Shown: piece by piece, positions 33,116 through 45,904 of the stretch | Layout of the letters: each line of letters starts with the position of its first letter | Numbering within the stretch: position 1 is the stretch's first letter | NCBI RefSeq assembly: GCF_018320785.1 | Contig: NC_054881.1 | Location: 42,074,424-42,138,423, forward strand | Length of the DNA: 64,000 bases | DNA from: Cheilinus undulatus | Taxonomy: Eukaryota > Chordata > Actinopteri > Labriformes > Labridae | Direction of reading: 5' to 3' | Position numbers and translations under genes: made by a program | Notes under the pieces: generated by a model | Databases searched by the model: none | Told to the model about the DNA's origin: nothing | The model's input: only the letters and a program-made list of their open reading frames with translations

Positions 33116-36100
33116 AAATACATTCATCACTACACCAGTAACAGCTACAGACACCTACAGACCTCTGATTCACTGTAAACATTTATCACTACACCAGTAA
33201 CAGCTACAGACGTCTACAGACATCTGATTCACTGTAAACATTCATCACTACACCAGCAACAGCTACAGACGCCTACAGACCTCTGATTCACTATAAACAT
33301 TCATTATTATACCAGTAACAGCTACAGACATCTACAGACATCTGATTCACTATAAACATTCATTATTATACCAGTAACAGCTACAGACACCTACAGACCT
33401 CTGATTCACTATAAACATTCATTATTATACCAGTAACAGCTACAGACACCTACAGACCTCTGATTCACTATAAACATTCATTATTATACCAGTAACAGCT
33501 ACAGACACCTACAGACCTCTGATTCACTGTAAACATTCATTATTATACCAGTAACAGCTACAGACGTCTACAGACCTCTGATTCACTGTAAACATTCATT
33601 ATTATACCAGTAACAGCTACAGACGTCTACAGACCTCTGATTCACTGTAAACATTCATTATTATACCAGTAACAGCTACAGACACCTACAGACCTCTGAT
33701 TCACTGTAAACATTCATTATTATACCAGTAACAGCTACAGACGTCTACAGACCTCTGATTCACTATAAACATTCATTATTATACCAGTAACAGCTACAGA
33801 CGTCTACAGACCTCTGATTCACTGTAAACATTTATCACTACACCAGTAACAGCTACAGACGTCTACAGACATCTGATTCACTGTAAACATTCATCACTAC
33901 ACCAGCAACAGCTACAGACGCCTACAGACCTCTGATTCACTATAAACATTCATTATTATACCAGTAACAGCTACAGACACCTACAGACATCTGATTCACT
34001 GTAAACATTCATTATTACTACACACCAACAGCTACAGACCCCTACAGACATCTGATTCACTATAAACATTCATTATTATACCAGTAACAGCTACAGACAC
34101 CTACAGACATCTGATTCACTATAAACATTCATTATTATACCAGTAACAGCTACAGACATCTACAGACATCTGATTCACTATAAACATTCATTATTATACC
34201 AGTAACAGCTACAGACACCTACAGACATCTGATTCACTGTAAACATTCATCACTACACCAGCAACAGCTACAGACGCCTACAGACCTCTGATTCACTATA
34301 AACATTCATTATTATACCAGTAACAGCTACAGACACCTACAGACATCTGATTCACTATAAGCATTCATTATTATACCAGTAACAGCTACAGACATCTACA
34401 GACATCTGATTCACTATAAACATTCATTATTATACCAGTAACAGCTACAGACACCTACAGACATCTGATTCACTATAAGCATTCATTATTATACCAGTAA
34501 CAGCTACAGACATCTACAGACATCTGATTCACTATAAACATTCATTATTATACCAGTAACAGCTACAGACACCTACAGACCTCTGATTCACTATAAACAT
34601 TCATTATTATACCAGTAACAGCTACAGACACCTACAGACCTCTGATTCACTGTAAACATTCATCACTACACCAGTAACAGCTACAGACACCTACAGACCT
34701 CTGATTCACTGTGAACATTCATTATTATACCAGTAACAGCTACAGACGTCTACAGACCTCTGATTCACTGTAAACATTCATCACTACACCAGTAACAGCT
34801 ACAGACGTCTACAGACCTCTGATTCACTGTAAACATTCATCACTACACCAGTAACAGCTACAGACACCTACAGACATCTGATTCACTGTAAACATTCATC
34901 ACTACACCAGTAACAGCTACAGACGCCTACAGACCTCTGATTCACTGTAAACATTCATTATTATACCAGTAACAGCTACAGACGTCTACAGACCTCTGAT
35001 TCACTGTAAACATTCATCACTACACCAGTAACAGCTACAGACACCTACAGACCTCTGATTCACTGTAAACATTCATCACTACACCAGTAACAGCTACAGA
35101 CACCTACAGACATCTGATTCACTGTAAACATTCATCACTACACCAGCAACAGCTACAGACGCCTACAGACCTCTGATTCACTATAAACATTCATTATTAT
35201 ACCAGTAACAGCTACAGACATCTACAGACATCTGATTCACTATAAACATTCATTATTATACCAGTAACAGCTACAGACACCTACAGACATCTGATTCACT
35301 ATAAACATTCATTATTATACCAGTAACAGCTACAGACATCTACAGACATCTGATTCACTATAAACATTCATTATTATACCAGTAACAGCTACAGACACCT
35401 ACAGACCTCTGATTCACTATAAACATTCATTGTTATACCAGTAACAGCTACAGACACCTACAGACCTCTGATTCACTATAAACATTCATTATTATACCAG
35501 TAACAGCTACAGACACCTACAGACCTCTGATTCACTATAAACATTCATTATTATACCAGTAACAGCTACAGACACCTACAGACCTCTGATTCACTATAAA
35601 CATTCATTATTATACCAGTAACAGCTACAGACACCTACAGACCTCTGATTCACTATAAACATTCATTATTATACCAGTAACAGCTACAGACACCTACAGA
35701 CCTCTGATTCACTATAAACATTCATTATTATACCAGTAACAGCTACAGACACCTACAGACCTCTGATTCACTATAAACATTCATTATTATACCAGTAACA
35801 GCTACAGACACCTACAGACCTCTGATTCACTATAAACATTCATTATTATACCAGTAACAGCTACAGACACCTACAGACCTCTGATTCACTATAAACATTC
35901 ATTATTATACCAGTAACAGCTACAGACACCTACAGACCTCTGATTCACTGTAAACATTCATTATTATACCAGTAACAGCTACAGACACCTACAGACCTCT
36001 GATTCACTCTAAACATTCATCACTACACCAGTAACAGCTACAGACGCCTACAGACCTCTGATTCACTGTAAACATTCATTATTATACCAGTAACAGCTAC

Positions 36101-37215
36101 AGACACCTACAGACCTCTGATTCACTGTAAACATTCATTATTATACCAGCAACAGCTACAGACATCTACAGACCTCTGATTCACTGTAAACATTCATCAC
36201 TACACCAGTAACAGCTACAGACACCTACAGACCTCTGATTCACTGTAAACATTCATTATTATACCAGCAACAGCTACAGACATCTACAGACCTCTGATTC
36301 ACTGTAAACATTCATTATTATACCAGTAACAGCTACAGACACCTACAGACCTCTGATTCACTGTAAACATTCATCACTACACCAGCAACAGCTACAGACG
36401 CCTACAGACCTCTGATTCACTATAAACATTCATTATTATACCAGTAACAGCTACAGACACCTACAGACATCTGATTCACTGTAAACATTCATCACTACAC
36501 CAGCAACAGCTACAGACGCCTACAGACCTCTGATTCACTATAAACATTCATTATTATACCAGTAACAGCTACAGACATCTACAGACATCTGATTCACTAT
36601 AAACATTCATTATTATACCAGTAACAGCTACAGACACCTACAGACATCTGATTCACTATAAACATTCATTATTATACCAGTAACAGCTACAGACATCTAC
36701 AGACATCTGATTCACTATAAACATTCATTATTATACCAGTAACAGCTACAGACACCTACAGACGTCTGATTCACTATAAACATTCATTATTATACCAGTA
36801 ACAGCTACAGACACCTACAGACCTCTGATTCACTGTAAACATTCATTATTATACCAGTAACAGCTACAGACACCTACAGACCTCTGATTCACTGTAAACA
36901 TTCATTATTATACCAGTAACAGCTACAGACACCTACAGACCTCTGATTCACTGTAAACATTCATGACCTCTGATTCACTGTAAACATTCATTATTATACC
37001 AGTAACAGCTACAGACACCTACAGACCTCTGATTCACTGTAAACATTCATTATTATACCAGTAACAGCTACAGACACCTACAGACCTCTGATTCACTGTA
37101 AACATTCATTATTATACCAGTAACAGCTACAGACACCTACAGACCTCTGATTCACTGTAAACATTCATCACTACACCAGTAACAGCTACAGACGCCTACA
37201 GACCTCTGATTCACT
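33116..37215. repeat. 59-bp minisatellite, about 69 copies, upstream of fshr
   Basis: The unit contains ccagtaacagctacagacac, ctacagacctctgattcact and gtaaacattcattattata. Variants alternate ATTATTATACCAG with CACTACACCAG, GT with AT before AAACATTC, and acctctg with acatctg. One unit is truncated at about 36960. The copy number is length divided by period. The array occupies the entire proximal upstream region of the receptor. Confidence 0.97.
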
Positions 37216-37487
37216 AACTACATGAGTAATTGTAATGACTGAAAAGTAAACTTTCCCTAAATATGAAGTTTAACGTGTTTGTCAAGTGTTTAATTTGTTA
37301 CTATCATCTTTATTTAAGCTTCTACTTTATTGTGTAAGAGCTAAACACTTCATGTGTGCCTGTTTCTGATAAAATAAACATTTGAACTCGTTTGATTGTT
37401 TGTTACTTGTATGAAAGCATCTATCTTACCAACAACTATCTTACACCACAACTTTGTTAGGTGACTAAAGTTGGTGACAACTATCTA
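37216..37487. other. Spacer between minisatellite and palindrome
   Basis: Unique-looking sequence. The last 70 bases (accaacaactatcttacacc, gttaggtgactaaagttggt) resemble the centre of the adjacent palindrome. Confidence 0.5.
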
Positions 37488-39521
37488 AGAATCTTTGGGG
37501 GCTTCTAGAAATGTCAGTCTCTGTGGTTGAGCAGAAGAGAGGTCTGTCTGAGAGTCTGAAGGTTGCAGGTTCAAAGCTTTCTTTGGTTTGGTCATGTTTT
37601 TAAGAGCTGAGTCTGAAGAAAGAAGGGAAAGGCTTTAGGAGATGTTAGGTGTCTGTCTATGTGAGCTTGGGAGGTCGAGGTCTGTCTGTGAGTCTGAAGG
37701 TCACAGGTTCAAATCTTAATATGGCTTTGTCAATTTTCAAACTTTGATTCCAAATAAAGAAGAGGAAACCCCTGGAAGACCACTGCAAGTGTCTGTTTCT
37801 GTAGTCTAGTGAGATAAAGGTTTGCTTGGGAGTCTGAAGGTTGTGGGTTCAAGTCTTACCATGGTTTGGTCAGTTTTCCAGATTTGAGTCTAAAGGGAGA
37901 ATGTAAAAACCTTTGGAGGACTTCAGCGAGCGTCTCTCTCTGTGGCCTTGGGAGAGAGTGGGCTGCCTGGTAATCAGGAGGTTGCTGGTTTGAGTCTTCC
38001 CATGGCTTGGTGACAACTTGAGTTCAAAGTGAGAAGGGGCAAACCTCTGGAAGTCTAGGGGTGGAGGTTGTGAATTTTAAAGGTCTACATCCCAAATGAA
38101 GAGGATAAAAGCACCAGGAGAAGATCCCCCAGTGTGAAAGGTACTGGTGGCGCAGTGGGTTTAGCACACTCTCAAGCACCCAAGCAGGCACGAGCACCTG
38201 TGGCGGGAGAGGCTGGGGTTTGGAACTTGGTGTGGCCGGTACCTGGATCAAGCAGTGCCCTGTGGGATGGGGTCAGGGGGGGCCGTGTCCCCCCTGGTGT
38301 TCTGTGACATGCATCAGCAGGGGTTATGGAAAACATTTAAAGTTAACTTATTGATAGTCATCACCTACTATAGTTGTCTTCACTGTTGCCAACAATATCT
38401 TAGGCAACAACTGTAGTTGGCAACAATTTCAGTTGCCTTGAATACAGTCGTCGCCTGCTATAGTCATAGGTTTATATTCGTCTAAAACAGTCATTGCCTA
38501 CTACAGCTCAAAGACTATAGAAGGTGCCCAAAGTTGGTAACAACTTTAATAGGCGACGACTGCATTCAGGCAACTTCAGTTGTTGCCTAAGATATTGTTG
38601 GCAACAGTGAAGACAACTATAGTAGGTGATGACTATCAATAAGTTAACAACTTTTAACAGTCTTTATTTAAAAAAATTTTCATAACCCCTGCTGATACAT
38701 GTCACAGAACGCCAGGGGGGACACGGCCCCCCCTGACCCCATCCCACAGGGCACTGCTTGATCCAGGTACCGGCCACACTGAGTTCCAAACCCCAGCCTC
38801 TCCCGCCACAGGTGCTCGTGCCTGCTTGGGTGCTTGAGAGTGTGCTAAACCCACTGCGCCACCAGTACCTTTCACTCTGGGGGATCTTCTCCTGGTGCTT
38901 TTATCCTCTTCATTTGGGATGTAGACCTTTAAAATTCACAACCTCCACCCCTAGACTTCCAGAGGTTTGCCCCTCCTCACTCTGAACTCAAGTTGTCACC
39001 AAGCCATGGGAAGACTCAAACCAGCAACCTCCTGATTACCAGGCAGCCCACTCTCTCCCAAGGCCACAGAGAGAGACGCTCGCTGAAGTCCTCCAAAGGT
39101 TTTTACATTCTCCCTTTAGACTCAAATCTTGAAAACTGACCAAACCATGGTAAGACTTGAACCCACAACCTTCAGACTCCCAAGCAAACCTTTATCTCAC
39201 TAGACTACAGAAACAGACACTTGCAGTGGTCCCCTGGGGGTTTCCTCTTTTTTATTTGGAGTCAAACCTTGAAAATTGACAAAGCCATATTAAGATTTGA
39301 ACCTGTGACCTTCAGACTCACAGACAGACCTCGACCTCCCAAGCTCACATAGACAGACACCTAACATCTCCTAAAGCCTTTCCCTTCTTTCTTCAGACTC
39401 AGCTCTTAAAAACATGACCAAACCAAAGAAAGCTTTGAACCTGCAACCTTCAGACTCTCAGACAGACCTCTCTTCTGCTCAACCACAGAGACTGACATTT
39501 CTAGAAGCCCCCAAAGATTCT
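37488..39521. repeat. 2.0-kb palindrome with arms of about 970 bp containing tRNA-like units
   Basis: Bases pair as i and 77009-i throughout. For example 37491/39518, and two mirrored 75-codon open frames at 38024-38251 (-) and 38758-38985 (+). The arms therefore have no net indels. The divergent centre lies near 38460-38550. Each arm has four units of 138-141 bp with a Pol III B-box-like word (ggttcaaagct 37568, ggttcaaatct 37706, ggttcaagtct 37846, ggtttgagtct 37987). Unit 1 also has an A-box match tggttgagcag (37524), 33 bp before its B box. A fifth, different tRNA-like segment (tggcgcagtgggtttagcac) lies near 38148. No terminator-defined tRNA gene is claimed. Confidence 0.85.
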
Positions 39522-40000
39522 CCTTTCTTTCTTTGACTCAAGACTCAAATCTTGAAAACTGGGAAAGTGTTAAGATTTGAACCTGGACCCTGCAGTCCTG
39601 GACCCCTTTAGGCTACAGAAAGAGTTACAGATGAATGTCTGAGGTTTTCATCACTTCCTTTGGACAATGGACTTCAAAATCAACCCTCCACACCAGGATT
39701 AGGTTTGAACCAGGAACCTTTGGACTGCCAGTCAGTCTTCGATCATCTTCAGCCATAGGATCAGAGACTTGCTCAACTTTCTCCAAAGCTTTCAGTGTTT
39801 TATTTGGATGTTGGACCTCCAAACTCAGCAGTAGTGAATGAGAATCAGTCACACAACCTGCTGACTGCCAGGTAATGAGCCAGACGGTAGATAGGGTTTC
39901 CAAGAACGTTTTCACCTTCCTGTGGTCTCCGTCTCTCCCTAAGGATCAAACACAGGACCTCAGATATCTCAGGCAGTCCTTTATGCCTCTGGCCTTTTGA
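39522..40000 (-). repeat. Further tRNA-like units beyond the palindrome arm
   Basis: Additional B-box-like words on the minus strand (gatttgaacct about 39571, ggtttgaacca about 39702, gatcaaacacaggacc about 39943) continue the 130-140 bp periodicity of the right arm, without a mirror on the left side. Confidence 0.55.
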
Positions 40001-40029
40001 GACAGACACTTAGTTTTACATTTTTTCTG

Positions 40030-40275
40030 GCAATTTAAGGAACGATGCAGCCATAATGACCCAATGCACACAGCCAAAACAACAAAGGAGTTTATCCGGG
40101 GCAAGAAGAGGAAGGTTTTAGACTGGCCAAGTCAACCTCCAAACTTAAGGATGCATTTAACCTGATAAAGAGGAGACTGAAGGCAGTAACCCCCCAAAAT
40201 AAATAACCAAACCAGGCTGCAGTGAAAGCCTGGGAAAGCTGCAAAAGTTTGCAGTTATTGAAAGTCGTATTCACT
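40030..40275 (+). pseudogene. Tc1-like transposase fragment
   Basis: Reads, with stops, [19 protein letters not shown] then [12 protein letters not shown], matching the second and third catalytic regions of fish Tc1 transposases (DPKHTA...WPSQSPDLNP). Too short and broken to function. Confidence 0.65.
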
Positions 40276-41335
40276 TCAATGGCTCACTTTGAAATGCAGT
40301 GTTCTGTAACCAATAATGCTATCTTCTCAGTTGTGTGTCAGATCCAGATGTAAATAGCTGTAAATAAAAGCTGAAATGTTGATCTCTTCTCTCATATTCA
40401 TCTTTTCACGTCAAACCCAAACATTTTCAGTCTACAGCAGAAATAAAGGAATCACTGTTCCAGTACTTTTGGAGGGGAGAGTACCTGTGAGCAACGAGGG
40501 ATTCAAGTCCAGCTGTGCTCTTTTTTTTTTCACTAAGAAACAGTCGACATTGAACAACGGCTCACGCCAAGGACAGTCTGAAAATCCTCCTCCAAAGTCA
40601 ATATTTCAAAACCAAGAGAGTGACAAGAAGAGGGTCCTTTAGATTTGCAACAAAGACACTACTTTTGGCTAAATTTTGAAAGGACACAGCTGGGTGTTCT
40701 CTGCAATATTTAGTTTCCCAAAAACTGTAGCAGACCCTGTCATTGTGGACTCTCCTAGTCTGGAGCGGAGTGGAGTGCATTTATTATATGTAGGACGACT
40801 CTGAGAGCGTCACTTTGAATAAAAAAAATGCAGCAGACAGAAAATCTGATAATATGAAATACAAATTCAGTAAAACTGTTTCTGTGATCTTCTTGTCTCC
40901 TTTGGTGCATTACCAGTAGTTTTCATCGGTTCCATGGTTACACGGATATTTCCTGAGACGGTCCGGTCTTTACGGAAAACTTTTCCAGAAAAAAACGTCA
41001 ATATTTCTTTTTCGTCTCCATGTGGACGGGGCCTCAGTCTGTCTGCTCATGCTTGGGATATTTACAACGCACAAAACAATCAACAGTTGAAAAGACGATA
41101 CTTTTGGTAAAAAGATGTTAACCGAGTACTTTCACGTGTCCAGAAAGCTTACAGTTCATTTTTTAAGTATTCAGACCCTCTTCACTTTTTTATGTTGACA
41201 ATTAAAACAACAATTTAAATTCAGGTTTTTTCTCATTGATCTGCCTAATGCTGGGTCTTGCATTGAGCTAAGAGCCTAGCAGCACCCTTTTAACAGCTTT
41301 TCTCCTTTGTTTTGCCATAAGCATGCTTTCAGTGG
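40276..41335. other. Intergenic interval
   Basis: No gene, tandem array or clear transposon termini are seen. Confidence 0.45.
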
Positions 41336-41339
41336 ATCC

Positions 41340-41615
41340 CAACAGTTCCCTTTTTACCTCCTCCAAGGAGGTCATGTGATCGGCAGGGTTTGTTAGTTTG
41401 TTAGCAACATAACTCAAAAAGTTACGGATGGATTTTCATGAAATTTTCAGGAAATGTCAGAAATGGCATAAGGAAGAATTGATTAGATTTTGGGACTGAT
41501 CCCAATCACCAACTGGATCCAGGATTTTTTTTTTTAAGGATTCTGTACTATGGGGAGATAGGGCTAATGGCGGAGGTCTGTGCTCTCTGAGTGCTTTTGT
41601 AGTTTTAATTTGTGA
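41340..41615. repeat. Dispersed repeat, cctccaaggagg type
   Basis: Begins acctcctccaaggaggtcat and includes gggactgatcccaatcacca, ccaggattttttttttta and gggagatagggctaatggcg. A fragment of the same repeat lies at about 27025-27105. The class is not certain. Confidence 0.55.
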
Positions 41616-41737
41616 TAATTTTGTTAATTTTACAGTTTGTGGCATGAATTTTTACAGGAACGTTTCTTTTCTCTAGTTAAATTTTTGAAATCCAACATGT
41701 TTTACTCTTAAATGTCATTCATACTCTCTCAATGAAT

Positions 41738-42863
41738 TTACTACCCTCTGGACACCTTCGAGGCAAAAATGTACACGTACAAAAAAACTGCCATTAAATC
41801 AGCATACATCAATATTTTTTTCTACTTTTTTTCATAAATCTCTTTAACGACTTCAGACTTGCTCAAATCTACCAAACATTCAGTAATTCTCAGAATTTTA
41901 ACCCTTTTAAACTCACACAAAACTCTCCATAATATAACGGGCAAAAATACAAGAATGTGGTGCATGGTCCTACAATGAGTAAATGGTTGAATCTGGTGGA
42001 ATATGGTAAAAATGTCAAATTTCACTAGACTTCTTCACATTAAAATGCTGACATTAGAGAATGCATGATTTTATACTGCAGCAACAGAAAGATTAAAAAA
42101 CCTGGTTTAAATGGAAGTCAATGGGGGCATTTTTGCCTCAAAGATGTCGAGGGTATTTCTGACATTACGTAAAAAATACTAATGCAATCAAATCAATTTT
42201 GTTGCTAATCTTTGACCCATCCAAGACTCTTATCACCACCAAAGCCCCATCTTTCTAATATTTATTATACAGAAAATAATTCACTTATTGTGGTTTTTGC
42301 AGTAAAAAATAATCAAACTGGCATTAAAAGGGTTAAAATTCTAAGAATAATTGATTTTTTTTTTTTGTAGTTTTTAGCAGGTCTGAAGTTGTTAAAAAGA
42401 TTTATGAAAGAGAAGTAGAAAAAAATATAGATGCATGATGATTTAATAGCAGTTTTTTTTGTACGTGTACATTTTTGTCTCTAAGGTGTCCAGAGGGTGC
42501 CTTAATGTTAAAGCTGGCACTACATAAAAAATACAAATGCAATCAAATCAATTTTGTTGCTAATCTTTGACCCATCCAAGACTCTCACAAGCACTAAAGC
42601 CCCATATTTCTACAATTTATTGTATTTTTCTGTATTTTTCTGTTTTTTAATAAAAAAAATAAAATATTTCAAATAATCAAACTGGCATTAAAAGGGTTAA
42701 AATTCTGAGAATTATTTAATATTTGGTAGATTTGAGCAAGTCTGAAGTTGTTAAAGAGATTTATGAAAAAAAAAGTAGAAAAAAATTTTGATGTATGCTG
42801 ATTTAATGGCAGTTTTTCTGTACGTGCACATTTTTGCCTCGAATGTGTCCAGAGGGTAGTAAA
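41738..42863. mobile_element. Fold-back element with internal duplication
   Basis: The ends tttactaccctctggacacc and ggtgtccagagggtagtaaa-like are inverted, and the inverted match runs about 280 bp inward (gcaaaaatgtacacgtac, ttcagacttgctcaaatcta). The right arm is present twice in tandem (about 42170-42500 and 42530-42863, sharing caatcaaatcaattttgttg). No coding sequence. The subterminal repeat and palindromic form suggest a MITE. Confidence 0.75.
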
Positions 42864-44007
42864 TGTGAGGAGGGCACAAGGGTTAACGATGATTATAGAG
42901 AGAGAAACACGAGCAGTTAAGGTTTTCAGGTGTATTTACATCATTAAAGACTAAAAAGGAATGAAATGTGATTTATTTTTACATACAGGAGAAAAAATAT
43001 GTACATTCATATTTTAATAAGCAAACAGATGGCGTTATATCTGCTAACCTTCGTACGTCTCCTTCTGTCATATTTAAATGCATTAAATTCTAACAGCAAC
43101 CAATGCTTGAATGAGCCGTCTCCATTAAATCAACACAAAATTAACCAGAGAAAACACAGAAGTTTGGCTGCTGTAGAAACACTCATTATCATGATTTTAT
43201 TCTCTGAAATAAACACGACTTTATTCTGGAGTTGAAGCCTGCAGATGGTCATTATTCGTGGTAATGTGAATACAACGTGATCAGAAAAGAAAGAGTGCAA
43301 ATACAGTTCCATCAGAAAACAAGCAGAAGTCACCAGAAAATATAAAAATAAAGCAGCTTATTCATGTATTTAGCAGTTCATTGAATCCCATTGCTTAGGA
43401 ACACACCATGTCTCTGAAAAACAGACATTCTTCCACTTAGTGCACATTTATGGATGCGATCAGACACGATGGACGGCACTCAGTCTCTTTGGATGAATAA
43501 AGCTGCTGGTCTCCATGCTAATGTTCATTTTTAACGTAACGCCCCTTTAAAAAAGAAATTAAACTTTTAAAAGGCATTTAAAAGCTTTGGTGAAAATCAC
43601 ACAATCCAGCATAGTTTGTTTTTTACTCCAGGACATTTTAGGCTGCTTCTTTACATTCTTCTTGGTTTTTTTTTGTTTGTTTTTTTTGTTTGTTTTTTTC
43701 TTTTTTGATGTGCACATTTTTAAAACATGGCGTTTTCTGTATCAGTTATCAGTGCAGTTCTCTGTTCTATAAAAATGGTAAATCAGCTTCACTCAGACTG
43801 TATGGGATGATTTTAGCATGTTATTAGTAATAATTAGTAACCGTTTACTGATTGCTCCTTCATTTATTTATGTCTGTATTTAAAACGGATGAGCTGATTC
43901 ATTATTCAGATGTTCAGGGTTGGATTTCACGATAAAAGAGAATATTCAGTGCAGGGGAAATTTTAAAAAAGACTGTACTCATGATGCCTTCACAGGGAAC
44001 TCATGAA
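42864..44007. other. Intergenic interval
   Basis: AT-rich, with a poly-T/TG-rich run at about 43663-43705. No gene is recognised. Confidence 0.45.
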
Positions 44008-45739
44008 ACCCAAATTCCAAAAAAGTTGGGGCACCATGTAAACGGTAAATAAAAACAGAAGTCAAAGATTGTCAAATCTCATAAACGCATATTTGATTCA
44101 CAACAGAACAGAAATAAAATGTCAGAAGTTTTTACCATTTCATGAAAAATATTAGCTCACTTTGAGAAACAAATCCCAAAAAAGTAGGTACGGCACAACA
44201 AAAGGCTAGAAAAGTAAGTGGTATTAATGAAAAACATTTTGCCACTTATTGGATTAATTATCAACAGGTCAGTCACATGACTGGGTATAAAAGGAGCATT
44301 CTAGAAAGGCAGAGTCTCTAAGAAGTAAAGATGGGCAGAGGTTCATCAATCTGTGAAAAACTGAGTCTAAAAACTGTGGAACAACTTCAAAAAAGATGTT
44401 CCTCAATGTAAAATCGGGAAGACTTTGAAAATCTCATGGCTGTGCCATCCACAAATGACTGGAGAAGAAGATAAATGTGAACAGGATCCAGAAACACTGC
44501 CGTCTTCTCTGGACCAAAATTCATTTAACATGGACTGAGGAAACATGGAAAACTGTTCTGTGGTCAGAGGAAACCACAGACGCCGTGTCCTGTGGACTAA
44601 AGAGGAGGAATGGGACCCAACTGCAGTCAAGATGGCCGACAGGGGCGTCGCTATACATCCAATCCATGCCGGAAGTCCCAAGCAGAAGTTTCTTCTTCGT
44701 GTTGGACTCACCTGCCAGTGTTTGTCAGTCTTTTCACGCCTAAGCCTAACCCTTGGTGCTGAATCTCGGGTTTAAATGCATAAGTCTAACCTTAGACGTA
44801 CGGACTTCTGGTTGAGACTTCCGGTATAGATTGGATGTATATCGGCCATCTTGTCTGCTCTGCTACTCTTGAAAAGGAGAGGGAGCATCCAGCTTGTTCT
44901 CCTGGCTCAGCTCTAAACCTGCATCTCTGATGGTATGGGGTTGCATTAGTGCCTATGGCGTGGGCAGCTCTAACGTCTGGAAAGGAACTATCAATGCTGA
45001 AAAGTAGAGAGAGGTTTAAGAGCAACATATGCTCCCATCCGGACGACATCTCTGTCAGGGAAGGGCTTGACTATTTCAGCAAAGACGATGCTAAGCCACA
45101 TACCACATCCATCACAACAGCATGGCTTCACAGGAGAAGAGTCCAGGTCCTGAAATGGTCTGACTGCAGTCCAGACCTATCACCAATAGAAAACATTTGG
45201 AGCATCAGAAAAGGAAAAGACTGTTGTTAAAGGTCACATATTTTACCCCTTAATGACAAGTTTATATCGGTCTCAGAGGTCCTCAAAACATGCCTGTAAA
45301 GTTTGTTGCTGCAAAAGCACTCCAGTATTGGATGTTTGCATGTCTAAAAACTCCTCTGTTTCAGCCCTGCTCAGAACCAGCTGTTTCTGTGTCTGTGGCT
45401 TTAAATCTTACTGAGCTGTCTGACCCCGTCCCCCTCAGAAATTGATGTGGTTCTCCTTAGAGGAGGATCAGGAGAGGAGGGTGGGACTTTCTTCCAAGTG
45501 AGGAGGACCAACAGAACCTGGGGGCGGGACTATCTCCCCACTTGACATCATGAGGGGAAAATCTGAGAACGGCTTGTTTCAGAATGTGTTAATATTATTC
45601 ATGAAATGGTAAAATGTCTTAGTTTCAACTTCTGATATGTTGTTTCTGTTCTACTGTGAATCAAATATGGGTTTATGAGATTTGACAATCACTGGCTTCT
45701 GTTTTACACAGTGTCCCAACCTTTTGGAATTGGGATTGT
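44008..45739 (+). mobile_element. Tc1-like composite element with decayed transposase
   Basis: The termini share ccaaaaaagttggggcac and ttgtcaaatctcataaac and are inverted at the two ends over about 150 bp. Between them lie transposase remnants on the + strand: ETWKTVLWSEETT at about 44540-44580 and VLKWSDCSPDLSPIENIW at about 45147-45200. The latter is the third catalytic region of Tc1 elements. Two later insertions are visible: an inverted-repeat MITE (44628-44865) and a repeat starting aaaggtcacatattttaccc (45230-45590). Confidence 0.75.
44628..44865. mobile_element. Inverted-repeat MITE nested in the Tc1-like element
   Basis: The left arm contains aagatggccgac and atacatccaatccatgccgg. 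The right arm is the reverse complement (gattggatgtatatcggcca). The arms flank about 130 bp. Confidence 0.6.
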
Positions 45740-45904
45740 AAAATATGTGAGCATGGTTGCTAGAGAGCAGAAACAAGGTTTACCATTAACTGTTCTTCTC
45801 CTGGCTTTCTTTAGGGAAATGTTAACATTCCATTACTTCATTGTGTTTGAAAAACAGACGTCAAAGGTGACGATCTCCATGAATTCGCTATCATTTCTCT
45901 CTTT

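Noticed and set aside
33116-37215. CRISPR-like array
   Set aside because: Units are contiguous 59-bp tandem repeats with no unique spacers, in vertebrate DNA.
38024-38985. Two mirrored 75-codon open frames as a duplicated gene pair
   Set aside because: They are the two arms of the palindrome read on opposite strands. They span tRNA-like sequence and resemble no protein family.
37501-39960. Functional tRNA genes
   Set aside because: B boxes and one good A box are present, but no complete cloverleaf with paired acceptor stem and T-run terminator could be drawn with confidence.
44477-45230. Intact Tc1 transposase gene
   Set aside because: Only short conserved stretches remain, in different frames and interrupted by insertions.
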